Of a stretch of 54,441 bases of DNA, positions 31,827 to 40,921 are shown one piece after another. Source of the DNA: JAIRMO01 sp046533115 (GTDB taxonomy: Bacteria > Spirochaetota > Spirochaetia > Treponematales > Breznakiellaceae). The position numbers and the translations under genes were made by a program. Below the pieces are notes generated by a model. That model saw nothing but the letters and a program-made list of their open reading frames with translations. It did not search any database and had not been told where the DNA came from. The stretch is from assembly GCF_046533115.1 (NCBI RefSeq), contig NZ_JAJQRC010000019.1:1-54441 (forward strand). The letters are read 5' to 3'. The first letter of the stretch is position 1. Every line of letters starts with the position of its first letter.

Positions 31827-34800
31827 ATGAAAAAGTTTAAGGTTTTAATGGTTTTATGCGGTATAGTGCTATGGATCACCGGTTGTCCCGTTTCTGTAGG
31901 CGAAAATTTATCGATTTATAAAGATGAAAACAACTTTATTACTTATATTACCGACTATAACCTTCAAACCTATGTTCCTATTCCGTCAACCGGGGAAGCG
32001 CCGGTCAGCGTGGTGAACCGGGGGGACCTGGATGTTACCGTCGTATGGAAGGACCATGCCGGGGTAAACCTGCCCTCCCTTGCGGTATTCCAGGCGGACA
32101 CGGTGTATGGGGCGGAAATAAAACTCACCCCCAAAGCCGGTTACGGGTTTGACCCTTCCATCCCCTTTGCGTATCATCCGGGCAAGATCACCAGCCAGGT
32201 TGATGATCTGGGGGACCCCACCCGAACCGTTACGGTTGTCTACAATAATTCCGACGATGCGGACATCACCTTTATCACCGACTACAACCTGCAGAGCTAT
32301 GTCCCGGTCCCCATTGCCGATGAAAGGCCGGTCCGGGCCGTGCATAACCGGGAGGACATGACCATTACGGCGGCATGGAAAGTGGAGGACCCGCCGGATT
32401 CTGATAATTTTGTCCCCATAGATACCGCGGATTCTTTTGCTTTTGAGCTGGGCGCCGTGTACCGGGCGGTGATAGAACTGACGACGAAACCGAACTATCG
32501 TTTTTCCGATACAAAGAACTTTACCTATACCGACGGGTCCCAGGCAGAGCCCGATGGTTCTACGACCGATCCCGGTATAAGGAAATTTACGGTTACCTAT
32601 TTGGCCACCAGGGCGCCCATGAAGATAAACGACTACAATTTGACCACCTATCTGGCCAAACCCGTAAGCGGTACCACGGCGGCCGGGTCCTTTGCTGCGT
32701 CCCAGTACACGGGAATCGTGAGCTGGCGAAACACCCTGACCCAGGCGGTACTGGCCGGCCCCTTTCAATACGGTACGGCGTATACCGCGGAAGTGGCCCT
32801 GACCCCCGCATCGGGTTATACCATAAGCGGCGTAGGCGGGACCGGCGGCATCGGGCCGGACGTATTTATCCATACAGGGGCGGAGACCGTTACCAACCCG
32901 GCGGGGAGCGGCGTTGTAACCATCAAGTTTCCGCCGACCTCAAACAGCGCAAGTCCCACGGTGGTATATGACACCATCCTGACCAACCGTATACCCAGGC
33001 CGGTGAACCGGGCGACCCCGGCTGCGTCTTTTTCCAGTGCCCAGTACACGGGGACCGTGGTCTGGAAAAATACCCTGACCCAGGCAGCGCTGAGCGGTCA
33101 TTTTCAAACCAATACGTTGTATACGGCGGTGATTTCCCTGACCGCCCTGCCGGGCTATACCTTTACCGGCATCGGACAAAACGCATTTACCCATGCCCAT
33201 GCCTCGGGGGAGGTGATAAACCCCCCGGACAGCGGCACAGTAACGATTAGCTTTCCCCCGGCCGGGCCTTCTACCCACCCGGTTACGAGTTTTGGCCCGG
33301 TTGACGCGCCGGGCAGCGCCCTGAAACTGATGAAGGATCGGAAGGACGATAACAATCCCGTGTTCATTGATCTTCCCGGGGGTGAAGAAGAAACGGTTAT
33401 CCCCAATACGGTGGAGCTGCTGGCGGATTACAACAGTCCCGCCAATATAACGATTGACGGCAACGGTCGGGTCCTGAAGATCCAGGAAGCGGGCGCCCTT
33501 ATTACGGTAAGAACCGGCATTACCCTGACTTTGTTGAACATTACCCTGCAGGGTACGGATTCCAATAACAAGCCCCTTGTTATAGTAGAAACCGGGGGCA
33601 AGCTGATCCTGGGGGCCGGCGCGGTCCTTACCGGCAATAAAGCGGCCGCCCTAGCCGGCGGGGTATGGGTCAACGGCGGGGAACTTACCATGAGCTCCGG
33701 GGCGGTGATCAAACGTATGTCGGCCAGCTCATATAGCGATAGTATCGGCGCTGGTGTGATGGTCGATATGAACGGGAAATTCACCATGAGCGGCGGGATC
33801 ATAGGGGGGGAATCTCTTGCGGATGGTAATGTCGCCCATGACAGCGACGGTCGGTATGCTGCCGGCGGAGTGAGTGTCCAACAGGGGGCATTTACCATGT
33901 ATGGCGGGACTATACAATACAACAAGACAGAAAATTGTTATTTTGCCGGCGGCGGGGTGAGTCTCGATGAGGGGACCTTCCTGATGTATAACGGCAGCAT
34001 AAAAGAAAATTTAGTTACCTATACCGATGAGTATCCCCAGGGTAGCCGCTGGGGCGCCGGCGGTGTGTTTCTGGCTTCCGGGAGTAGTTTTACCATGAAC
34101 GGCGCGGACGCGGCTATAGCGGGTAACGAAGTTGTTGAGGGCTCTAGCGAAGGCGGCGGCGGAGTGTATGGACAAGGGAGCTTTACCCTGGCCGCCGGTA
34201 CCATAAGAGGCAATACCGTGCGGTATGGCGGCGGCGGAGTGGAAGTAGGGAATTTTACCATGTCCGGGGGGACCATACAGGACAACACCGTGAAGCGGTA
34301 TGGCGGCGGGGGGGTAAATATGGAAGGAAATGATAATTTTACCATGAGCGGCGGGGTCATAAAGGGTAATAGGGTATTGAACGAAGACCTTGTTTATCTT
34401 TCTGTATCAGGCGGCGGGGTGAACGCCCGGGGATACTTTACTATGTCTGGGGGGACTATTGGCGGGGATAACCCGGGCGACGCCAATACCGCGGTTTTTG
34501 GTGCCAATGGTGTGTGTGTCTCCAGTAGCATCCTCGATCGGTCGTTTATTATGTCCGGGGGGACTATAACAGGGAATGTCGGCGGTCCCAACAATTATGG
34601 GGTGTATATACACTCTTACCCTTCTCAGTCCTTCCCTTACTCCATAATAACCGCAAATTTCAGGATGTCGGGGTCTGCGGTGGTGGCTGCAAACAATCTG
34701 GTGTTTCTGAAAGAGGAGACAACGATTACCATTGATGGTAATCTGAGCGCTTCTTCACCGGTGGCAAATGTCAAACACGAAACCCCCGGCGCCGAAATCC

Positions 34801-34934
34801 ATTTACTCAAGGCAAGTACGGAGGACCTTATCACGGGAAATTATAGTAAGTTTAGCTATGCGGGCGATCCCTCCCATATTGCCCCTAATAATGTTGATGT
34901 TGATGGGGTCTGGTATGCGGACTATGTGGAGTAA
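31827..34934 (+). CDS. Array lipoprotein B (subtype 2)
   Basis: 1035 aa. Signal MKKFKVLMVLCGIVLWITGCPVSVG with lipobox ITGC. The four stalk modules run from YITDYNLQTYVPIPSTG through MKINDYNLTTYLAKP to VVYDTILTNRIPRP. A conserved linker SFGPVDAPGSALKLMKD precedes the solenoid, which has about 9 coils (AGGVSV, GGGGVEV, GGGGVNM). The end is VDGVWYADYVE. It is close to gene E: the signal, stalk and linker are almost the same line for line, while the coils differ in number and order. Glu/Asp-rich coils and the Tyr-rich end are shared with all paralogues. The start has GGAG just upstream. It is the first gene of the predicted B-to-G operon. Confidence 0.85.
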   Translation: MKKFKVLMVLCGIVLWITGCPVSVGENLSIYKDENNFITYITDYNLQTYVPIPSTGEAPVSVVNRGDLDVTVVWKDHAGVNLPSLAVFQADTVYGAEIKLTPKAGYGFDPSIPFAYHPGKITSQVDDLGDPTRTVTVVYNNSDDADITFITDYNLQSYVPVPIADERPVRAVHNREDMTITAAWKVEDPPDSDNFVPIDTADSFAFELGAVYRAVIELTTKPNYRFSDTKNFTYTDGSQAEPDGSTTDPGIRKFTVTYLATRAPMKINDYNLTTYLAKPVSGTTAAGSFAASQYTGIVSWRNTLTQAVLAGPFQYGTAYTAEVALTPASGYTISGVGGTGGIGPDVFIHTGAETVTNPAGSGVVTIKFPPTSNSASPTVVYDTILTNRIPRPVNRATPAASFSSAQYTGTVVWKNTLTQAALSGHFQTNTLYTAVISLTALPGYTFTGIGQNAFTHAHASGEVINPPDSGTVTISFPPAGPSTHPVTSFGPVDAPGSALKLMKDRKDDNNPVFIDLPGGEEETVIPNTVELLADYNSPANITIDGNGRVLKIQEAGALITVRTGITLTLLNITLQGTDSNNKPLVIVETGGKLILGAGAVLTGNKAAALAGGVWVNGGELTMSSGAVIKRMSASSYSDSIGAGVMVDMNGKFTMSGGIIGGESLADGNVAHDSDGRYAAGGVSVQQGAFTMYGGTIQYNKTENCYFAGGGVSLDEGTFLMYNGSIKENLVTYTDEYPQGSRWGAGGVFLASGSSFTMNGADAAIAGNEVVEGSSEGGGGVYGQGSFTLAAGTIRGNTVRYGGGGVEVGNFTMSGGTIQDNTVKRYGGGGVNMEGNDNFTMSGGVIKGNRVLNEDLVYLSVSGGGVNARGYFTMSGGTIGGDNPGDANTAVFGANGVCVSSSILDRSFIMSGGTITGNVGGPNNYGVYIHSYPSQSFPYSIITANFRMSGSAVVAANNLVFLKEETTITIDGNLSASSPVANVKHETPGAEIHLLKASTEDLITGNYSKFSYAGDPSHIAPNNVDVDGVWYADYVE

Positions 34935-34971
34935 CGGGAGTTTGGTTAGGACGACTAGAAGGAGCAGGGGC

Positions 34972-37440
34972 ATGAAAGGGTTTACGGCTTTACTGGTTCT
35001 GTGGGGCGCGGCGCTGGGGATCGCGGGATGCGCCCTTCCCCTGGGGGAGGATTATTTGATAACCCGGGACGGAAGCGCCGCTATCGCCTATATAACCGAT
35101 TACGACCTCATAAACTATGTGCCTATCCCCAAGCCCGGGGAGCGGCCGGTGATCCTGGTGGACAGCCGCGGGGACCTGGAGGCGGCCGTGGCATGGAAAG
35201 ACAAGGACGGCGTTGAAATACCCCTGCCCTTTGAGGCTTTTGCGGCGGATACGGTATATCAGGCGGAGATACGGCTCAGCGCCAAACCCGGCTATGGTTT
35301 TTACCCTACCACCCCCTTTGCCTATCCGGCGGGCAAGATACGGGACCAAACCAAAGACCTGGGAGATCCGATCCGGACTGTTACGGTTATCTATAATAAC
35401 TCCGACGAATGGAATATCACCTTTATCACCGACTACAACCTGCAGAATTATGTTCCGGTTCCCCTGGCCGGGGAAAAGCCGGTGCGGAGCATCGATAACC
35501 GGGGGGACCTGGGCGGTACGGTGACCTGGGACGTGGAAACGGCCCCCGATGATTTTGACCCCTTCACCGGGAATGACTTTCAACTGCACTCCGTGTACCG
35601 GGCGAAAATAGACCTGGCAGTGAAAGACGGGTATCGTTTTTCCGCAGCAAGGAACTTTTCCTATCACGACGGCACCGCAGCGGTCCCCCAGGGCGATGGG
35701 ACTGCTCCCCATAGCAGAAGTTTTGAAGTCCTCTATCGGGCCACCAGGACCCCCATAATAATAGGGGACCCCAACCTGACCCCCTATGTGCCCAAACCCT
35801 TGAGCGGGACCACGGCCATAATGTCCTTTGCCGCTTCCGAGTATACGGGAACCATAACCTGGAAAAACACCGGAACCCAGGAGGTTTTGACCGGTTCTTT
35901 CCAGCCCAATACGGCCTATACCGCGGAAGTGACCCTGTACCCCGCTTCGGGCTATACCGTAACCGGCCTGGGACAGGACTTTTTTGTCCATACGGGCGCG
36001 GAAACCATAAGCAATCCGGCGGCAAGCGGCGCCGTGACCCTCATGTTTCCGCCGACCGGAAGTTTCGGCAGCCCCATGGTAGTATACGACACCATCCTGA
36101 CCGGCCGGCTGCCCAAACCGGTAAGCGGCATGACCCCGGTAATGGGCATTACCGGGGCCCAGTACTCCGGAAGCGTAACCTGGATTCCCTTTGACGGCGT
36201 CTTTCAAGAGAGCGTATCCTATAGGGCGGTGCTTGTCTTAAACCCCGCCTCGGGCTATACCTTTACCGGAATAGGGCCGAACGCATTTTTCCATGGGGAT
36301 GCCCCGGAAATCACCAACCCGGCGGACAGCGGCACGGTAACGATAACCTTTCCCGTGACCGCCTCCTCGACCTATCAGGTAATTACCTCCTTTGGCCCGG
36401 TGGAGACCGAGACCAGCGCTTTGTGGATGATGCGGGAGCTCAAAGACGATACCTATCCCCTGGTCATTGACCTTCCCGACCATGCCGCCGAATATGTTGT
36501 ACCGGACAGCGTTATCCTGACGGCGGGTATTAACAGTCCCGCCACGGTTATCATTAACGGCCATGGCGGTACCCTGAAGATAAACTCCCCGGGTACGCTC
36601 CTGACTATAGGGGGCGGCGTTACCCTGAGCTTGCAGAACATCACCCTGGAGGGCCATAACGCTAACAATGCCCCCCTGGTTACGGTGAGGCCCGGAGGAA
36701 GGCTGATCCTGGGGACCGGGGCGGTCCTTGCCAATAATCAAAGCGCCGGAAACGCCGGCGGGGTATGGGTCAACGGCGGGACCCTTGTCCTAAACAATGG
36801 CGGGGTGATTAAAAAAATGAGCGCCGCTGCCTCTGGTTCCGGCGGCGGGGTGCTGCTCGACGCCAACGGGTGGTTCTACCTGAACGATGGAATCATAGGC
36901 GGGGAAAGCAGCGAGGATGGTAATACGGTTTCCGGTCCTGATTCCGGCGGCGGCTTGCTGGTTAAGAGCGGGACCGTGGATATGAACGGCGGGACCATAC
37001 AATACAATAAGGCCGCGGGGGAGCATTCCGGGGGCGGGGTGTATCTTACGGGCGATAACTTAAATAAAGGAACCTTTAACCATAACGGCGGGCTCATAAC
37101 GGATAATACGGCCGACGGGTCCGATTCCGGGGGCGGCGTATATCTTGCGGCCATGTGGTTTTATGGAAGCTTCACTATGACGGGACCGGCCCGGGTGGCG
37201 GCAAACAACAGGGTGTTTTTGGGCGATGGCAGCGCTGTCATCATAATTGGCGGCCCCTTGAGCTCACCAGTGGCGGCAGATATCCAGGTCGGCAACGACC
37301 CCCCCACCGGCAGGAATTTAGTGGGGGCAAAGAATCTCTCCCTTGGCCTGACATACGTGGATAGGTTCACGTATAACGGAGAGAACCATATTGGTGGTTA
37401 CAGTGATCATGGCGATATCTATATCTGGGTTTATCAGTAA
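34972..37440 (+). CDS. Array lipoprotein C (subtype 1)
   Basis: 822 aa from the ATG at 34972 (AAGGAG upstream). The open frame extends further left into gene B, but those codons carry no signal peptide. Signal MKGFTALLVLWGAALGIAGCALPLG (lipobox IAGC). Four stalk modules begin at YITDYDLINYVPIP, FITDYNLQNYVPVP, IIGDPNLTPYVPKP and VVYDTILTGRLPKP. A short solenoid of about 5 coils (SGGGVLL, SGGGLLV, SGGGVYL) makes it the smallest of the family. The tail is GDIYIWVYQ. It lies 37 bases after B and 28 before D, so it should be co-transcribed. Closest relative in the window is gene F. Confidence 0.84.
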   Translation: MKGFTALLVLWGAALGIAGCALPLGEDYLITRDGSAAIAYITDYDLINYVPIPKPGERPVILVDSRGDLEAAVAWKDKDGVEIPLPFEAFAADTVYQAEIRLSAKPGYGFYPTTPFAYPAGKIRDQTKDLGDPIRTVTVIYNNSDEWNITFITDYNLQNYVPVPLAGEKPVRSIDNRGDLGGTVTWDVETAPDDFDPFTGNDFQLHSVYRAKIDLAVKDGYRFSAARNFSYHDGTAAVPQGDGTAPHSRSFEVLYRATRTPIIIGDPNLTPYVPKPLSGTTAIMSFAASEYTGTITWKNTGTQEVLTGSFQPNTAYTAEVTLYPASGYTVTGLGQDFFVHTGAETISNPAASGAVTLMFPPTGSFGSPMVVYDTILTGRLPKPVSGMTPVMGITGAQYSGSVTWIPFDGVFQESVSYRAVLVLNPASGYTFTGIGPNAFFHGDAPEITNPADSGTVTITFPVTASSTYQVITSFGPVETETSALWMMRELKDDTYPLVIDLPDHAAEYVVPDSVILTAGINSPATVIINGHGGTLKINSPGTLLTIGGGVTLSLQNITLEGHNANNAPLVTVRPGGRLILGTGAVLANNQSAGNAGGVWVNGGTLVLNNGGVIKKMSAAASGSGGGVLLDANGWFYLNDGIIGGESSEDGNTVSGPDSGGGLLVKSGTVDMNGGTIQYNKAAGEHSGGGVYLTGDNLNKGTFNHNGGLITDNTADGSDSGGGVYLAAMWFYGSFTMTGPARVAANNRVFLGDGSAVIIIGGPLSSPVAADIQVGNDPPTGRNLVGAKNLSLGLTYVDRFTYNGENHIGGYSDHGDIYIWVYQ

Positions 37441-37468
37441 TTAAAAACGGGTGTAAAGGAGCAGGAAT

Positions 37469-40400
37469 ATGAACGGGGTTAAGGTTTTGATGATGTTATG
37501 CGGCGCGGCGCTGCTGATCGCGGGGTGCGCCGTTCCCCTGGGGCAGGATTATTTGATCACCCGGGACGGGGCCGAGGGCGTTATCTATATAACCGACTAC
37601 AACCTCCAAAACTATGTACCGGTTCCGAAGCCAAATGAGCGGCCGATAATCCTGGTCAATGACCGGGTGGACCTGGACATGAGCGTGGTGTGGAAAAACG
37701 AAAACGGTACGGAAGCGGCCTTTGATACCTTTGCGCCGGCTGCGGTGTATAAGGCGGAAATAACCATCACCCCCAAACCGGGCTACGGCTTCTCCTCCAC
37801 CCCCTTTACCTATCCCGCGGGTAAGGTAAGCGCCCAGACCGATGACCTGGGGGACCCGGTCCGGACCGTTACGGTTACCTATAATAACTCCGACGACTGG
37901 AACATCACCTTTATCACCGACTATAACCTGCAGAACTACGTCCCCATTCCCCTGGCCGGGGAACGGCCGGTCCGGGCTGTGGAGACCCGGGCGGACATGC
38001 GGGTACAGGCAATATGGCAAGTGAAAACTCCCACTGATTTCGCTGACATACCCCTGGACCCCGTTGCCTTTACCTTGGGGGCCATATACAAGGCGGATAT
38101 AAGGTTGACGGCGAAAGAGGGCTACCGGTTTATCGAGGGGGAGAAATTTGCCTATCCCGACGGTCCGGATCCAAGTCCCATCGAGAGCACCTCCAACACC
38201 AGACGTTTCGAGGTTACCTATCTGCCGACCATGAGTCCCACGGTAATAGATGACTTTAACCTGACCTCTTATATCGCTAAACCGGTAAGCGGGGCAACGC
38301 CGATTATGTCCTTTGCCGGAGTCCAGTATACCGGAATCGTGAACTGGAAAAACACCGATACCCAGGAGGTTTTGACCGGTCCCTTTCAGCCTGGTACGGC
38401 ATATACCGCGGCGCTGACCCTGAGCCCCGGTTTTGGCTATACCTTTACCGGGGTCGGGTCAAACGTCTTTATCCATACAGGGGCGGAGACCGTAACCAAT
38501 CCGGCGGGGATCGGTTCCGTCACCGTCACCGTCACCTTTCCGCCTTCGGCGGGAGCCGGCAGCCCTATCATTGTGTACGATACTATTTTGACCGCCCGTC
38601 TGCCCAAACCGGTAAACGGCGTAACCCCGGTTACCGGCATTACCGGGCCCCAGTACAGCGGAACCGTGGCCTGGAGCCCGGCCCACAGTACCTTTCAACT
38701 GGGCACAGCTTATACGGCGGTAATTACCTTAAACGCCGCTCCGGGCTATACCTTTACCGGGATAGGGCAGGACGTGTTTTCCCATAATGACGCCCCCGGA
38801 ACCATAACAAACCCGCCGGGCAGCGGTACGGTAACGATTACCTTTCCCTCGGCCCGCCCTCCAAGCACTTCGGTGATGAGCTTTGGCCCCCCGGATGAGG
38901 AGAACAGCGCCCTGGCGCTGCTGAAGGAAAGAAGCGCCCTGAGCAGCCAGGTGGCCATTGCGCTTTCCGCCGGATCGGAGAATGTAGATTACAGCGTTAC
39001 CCTTTTACCCTATGATACCAGTCCCGCCACGGTGGTTATTGACGGCCATGGCCGGACCCTGAATAAGACGAGCCCCGGGACCTTAATTACCGTCGGTGGG
39101 GGCGTTACCCTGACCCTGCAGAACATTAACCTACAGGGTTATAGCGCTAACAATGCCCCCCTGGTTAAGGTACTATCCGGGGGAAAGCTGATCCTGGGGG
39201 CCGGTGCGGTTTTGAGCGGTAACAAGACAAATTCCGAGGCCGGGGGGATATGGGTCAACAACGGAACCCTGACCATGAATAGCGGGGCGGTAATTAAAGG
39301 AATGGAGGCCCGGCGGGCTGGCGGGGCGCTGATCAGCAACAACGGCAGGTTTATCATGAGCGGCGGGACCATTGGCGGGCCAAATCCCGGCGATGGCAAT
39401 ACGGTTCCTGACGGGGATTATTCCGTCCCTCCCCCCTCTTTCCTAACGGATCAGTTCGGTGGGGGCGTATTGGTGGATAACGGATTTTTTGATATGTATG
39501 GCGGGACCATACAAGCCAATAAAGCGAATGCTGAGTATGGCGGCGGCGGGGTGGCTGTTATTGATTATGGAACCTTCACCCATCATGGCGGGACCATAAC
39601 GGGTAATATCGCCGGCAAGTCCCATTCCGGCGGCGGGGTCTATGCTTATTCCTATGGCGGTAGTAACGTCGACATTACCAGGGTCACCATAAAGGGGGCC
39701 GCGGTCATAGCGGGTAATAGGGCCCTGGCAGAAAATTCCGGCGGCGGCGTGGGTTGTATACAGAATATACGCCTCATTATAGAGGGCGGGACCATAACGG
39801 GTAATATCGCCGGGGATCCTGTTTCCGGCGGGGAAGCTTCTTCCGGCGGGGGCGTATACTACCTGGGGGATGACTTCACCATGTATGGCGGGATCGTAAA
39901 AGAAAACATTGTCTGGGGGGATTCCTCCGGCGGGGGCATTTATATTCAGCATGGTACATTTTATGGTGGAAGCATACAGGGTAATGAGGCCAAGGGCTCA
40001 GCGTCCGGCGGCGGCATCTATAGCGCTATGCATGTAATAATAGAAAACACGGCGGTGGCCATAGCGGGCAATAAAGCTCATGAAGCCAATTCCGGCGGCG
40101 GCGTATATGTTAAGCAGGGCTATTTCGAGCTAACTAATGGCAGTATAACGGGTAATAGCGCCTGGGGGCCCAGCTCCGGCGGCGGGATCTATGTCTATAG
40201 GGACGGGAATGTGTCTATGACCCGGCCTGACACGGGAAACGGGGGGAAGAGGGTCATAACGGGTAATGAAGCACGGTACAACGACCCCGGAGACAAATCC
40301 GCCGGGGCCGTGTACATCGACGGGGATGGTATCACCAACTCTGGGAGTAATGGGCTCTTCCACATGGACAGCGGGAGCATAGGCGGGACAAGTCCGGGGG

Positions 40401-40834
40401 ATGGCAATACCGCAGTCAGAGGCGCCAACGGCGTATATGTCGCCGGACAATTTAACCTGACCGGGGGAGAGATAACCGGGAATACCGGGGGAAATAACTA
40501 TGGCGTGTACGTTGCCAGTAGCAGCGAGTATGCCTTCCAGATAGATTCTGCGGGGAAAGTGGATCCGGGGTCATTTCCGGGGTATCAGGGCAATGTGGTT
40601 TTTTTGGCGCAGGACGCTTCAATTAATGTGGGCTACTCCCTGGCTGGTACCGGAAGGGTGGCAAATATCATCGCCGACAGTCTCACGCCTGATGTGACGA
40701 AGTTATTGTGCGGTTCTGATACTTCCATCAATACCTACAGAAATCGTTTTTTGGTTAATAACGAAAATGGCGAAGACCGAATTACTGATGCGCGACCGGC
40801 AGGTGGTATCCATTATGGTTACTATGATGAGTAG
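37469..40834 (+). CDS. Array lipoprotein D (subtype 3)
   Basis: 1121 aa. Signal MNGVKVLMMLCGAALLIAGCAVPLG (lipobox IAGC). The first two stalk modules carry the subtype-3 marks: DMSVVWKNENGTEAAFDTF and, in module 2, DMRVQAIWQVKTPTDF with EGYRFIEGEKFAYPDG. The linker SFGPPDEENSALALLKE differs from subtypes 1 and 2 (PPD, ALALL). About 12 solenoid coils (SGGGVYA, SGGGIYI, SGGGVYV) are followed by the NTAVRGANGVYVAGQFNLTGGEI cap shared with gene G. It ends GGIHYGYYDE. The trailer lost the terminator present after gene A (GGGCTTGTCAAGCC instead of a GC stem with T run), so transcription may continue into E. Confidence 0.85.
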   Translation: MNGVKVLMMLCGAALLIAGCAVPLGQDYLITRDGAEGVIYITDYNLQNYVPVPKPNERPIILVNDRVDLDMSVVWKNENGTEAAFDTFAPAAVYKAEITITPKPGYGFSSTPFTYPAGKVSAQTDDLGDPVRTVTVTYNNSDDWNITFITDYNLQNYVPIPLAGERPVRAVETRADMRVQAIWQVKTPTDFADIPLDPVAFTLGAIYKADIRLTAKEGYRFIEGEKFAYPDGPDPSPIESTSNTRRFEVTYLPTMSPTVIDDFNLTSYIAKPVSGATPIMSFAGVQYTGIVNWKNTDTQEVLTGPFQPGTAYTAALTLSPGFGYTFTGVGSNVFIHTGAETVTNPAGIGSVTVTVTFPPSAGAGSPIIVYDTILTARLPKPVNGVTPVTGITGPQYSGTVAWSPAHSTFQLGTAYTAVITLNAAPGYTFTGIGQDVFSHNDAPGTITNPPGSGTVTITFPSARPPSTSVMSFGPPDEENSALALLKERSALSSQVAIALSAGSENVDYSVTLLPYDTSPATVVIDGHGRTLNKTSPGTLITVGGGVTLTLQNINLQGYSANNAPLVKVLSGGKLILGAGAVLSGNKTNSEAGGIWVNNGTLTMNSGAVIKGMEARRAGGALISNNGRFIMSGGTIGGPNPGDGNTVPDGDYSVPPPSFLTDQFGGGVLVDNGFFDMYGGTIQANKANAEYGGGGVAVIDYGTFTHHGGTITGNIAGKSHSGGGVYAYSYGGSNVDITRVTIKGAAVIAGNRALAENSGGGVGCIQNIRLIIEGGTITGNIAGDPVSGGEASSGGGVYYLGDDFTMYGGIVKENIVWGDSSGGGIYIQHGTFYGGSIQGNEAKGSASGGGIYSAMHVIIENTAVAIAGNKAHEANSGGGVYVKQGYFELTNGSITGNSAWGPSSGGGIYVYRDGNVSMTRPDTGNGGKRVITGNEARYNDPGDKSAGAVYIDGDGITNSGSNGLFHMDSGSIGGTSPGDGNTAVRGANGVYVAGQFNLTGGEITGNTGGNNYGVYVASSSEYAFQIDSAGKVDPGSFPGYQGNVVFLAQDASINVGYSLAGTGRVANIIADSLTPDVTKLLCGSDTSINTYRNRFLVNNENGEDRITDARPAGGIHYGYYDE

Positions 40835-40921
40835 TAATCGCCAGGGGCTTGTCAAGCCATGGGAAATAGGGGATAATAGTGGGCCCCGGGAAAGTAAAAG
40901 GTAATAAAAGGGAGCAAAAGT

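Noticed and set aside
34768..34971. N-terminal extension of gene C into gene B (likewise 43617-43826 for F and 46380-46400 for G)
   Set aside because: Each true start has a ribosome site and begins with a lipoprotein signal; the extensions only reread the previous gene or its spacer.
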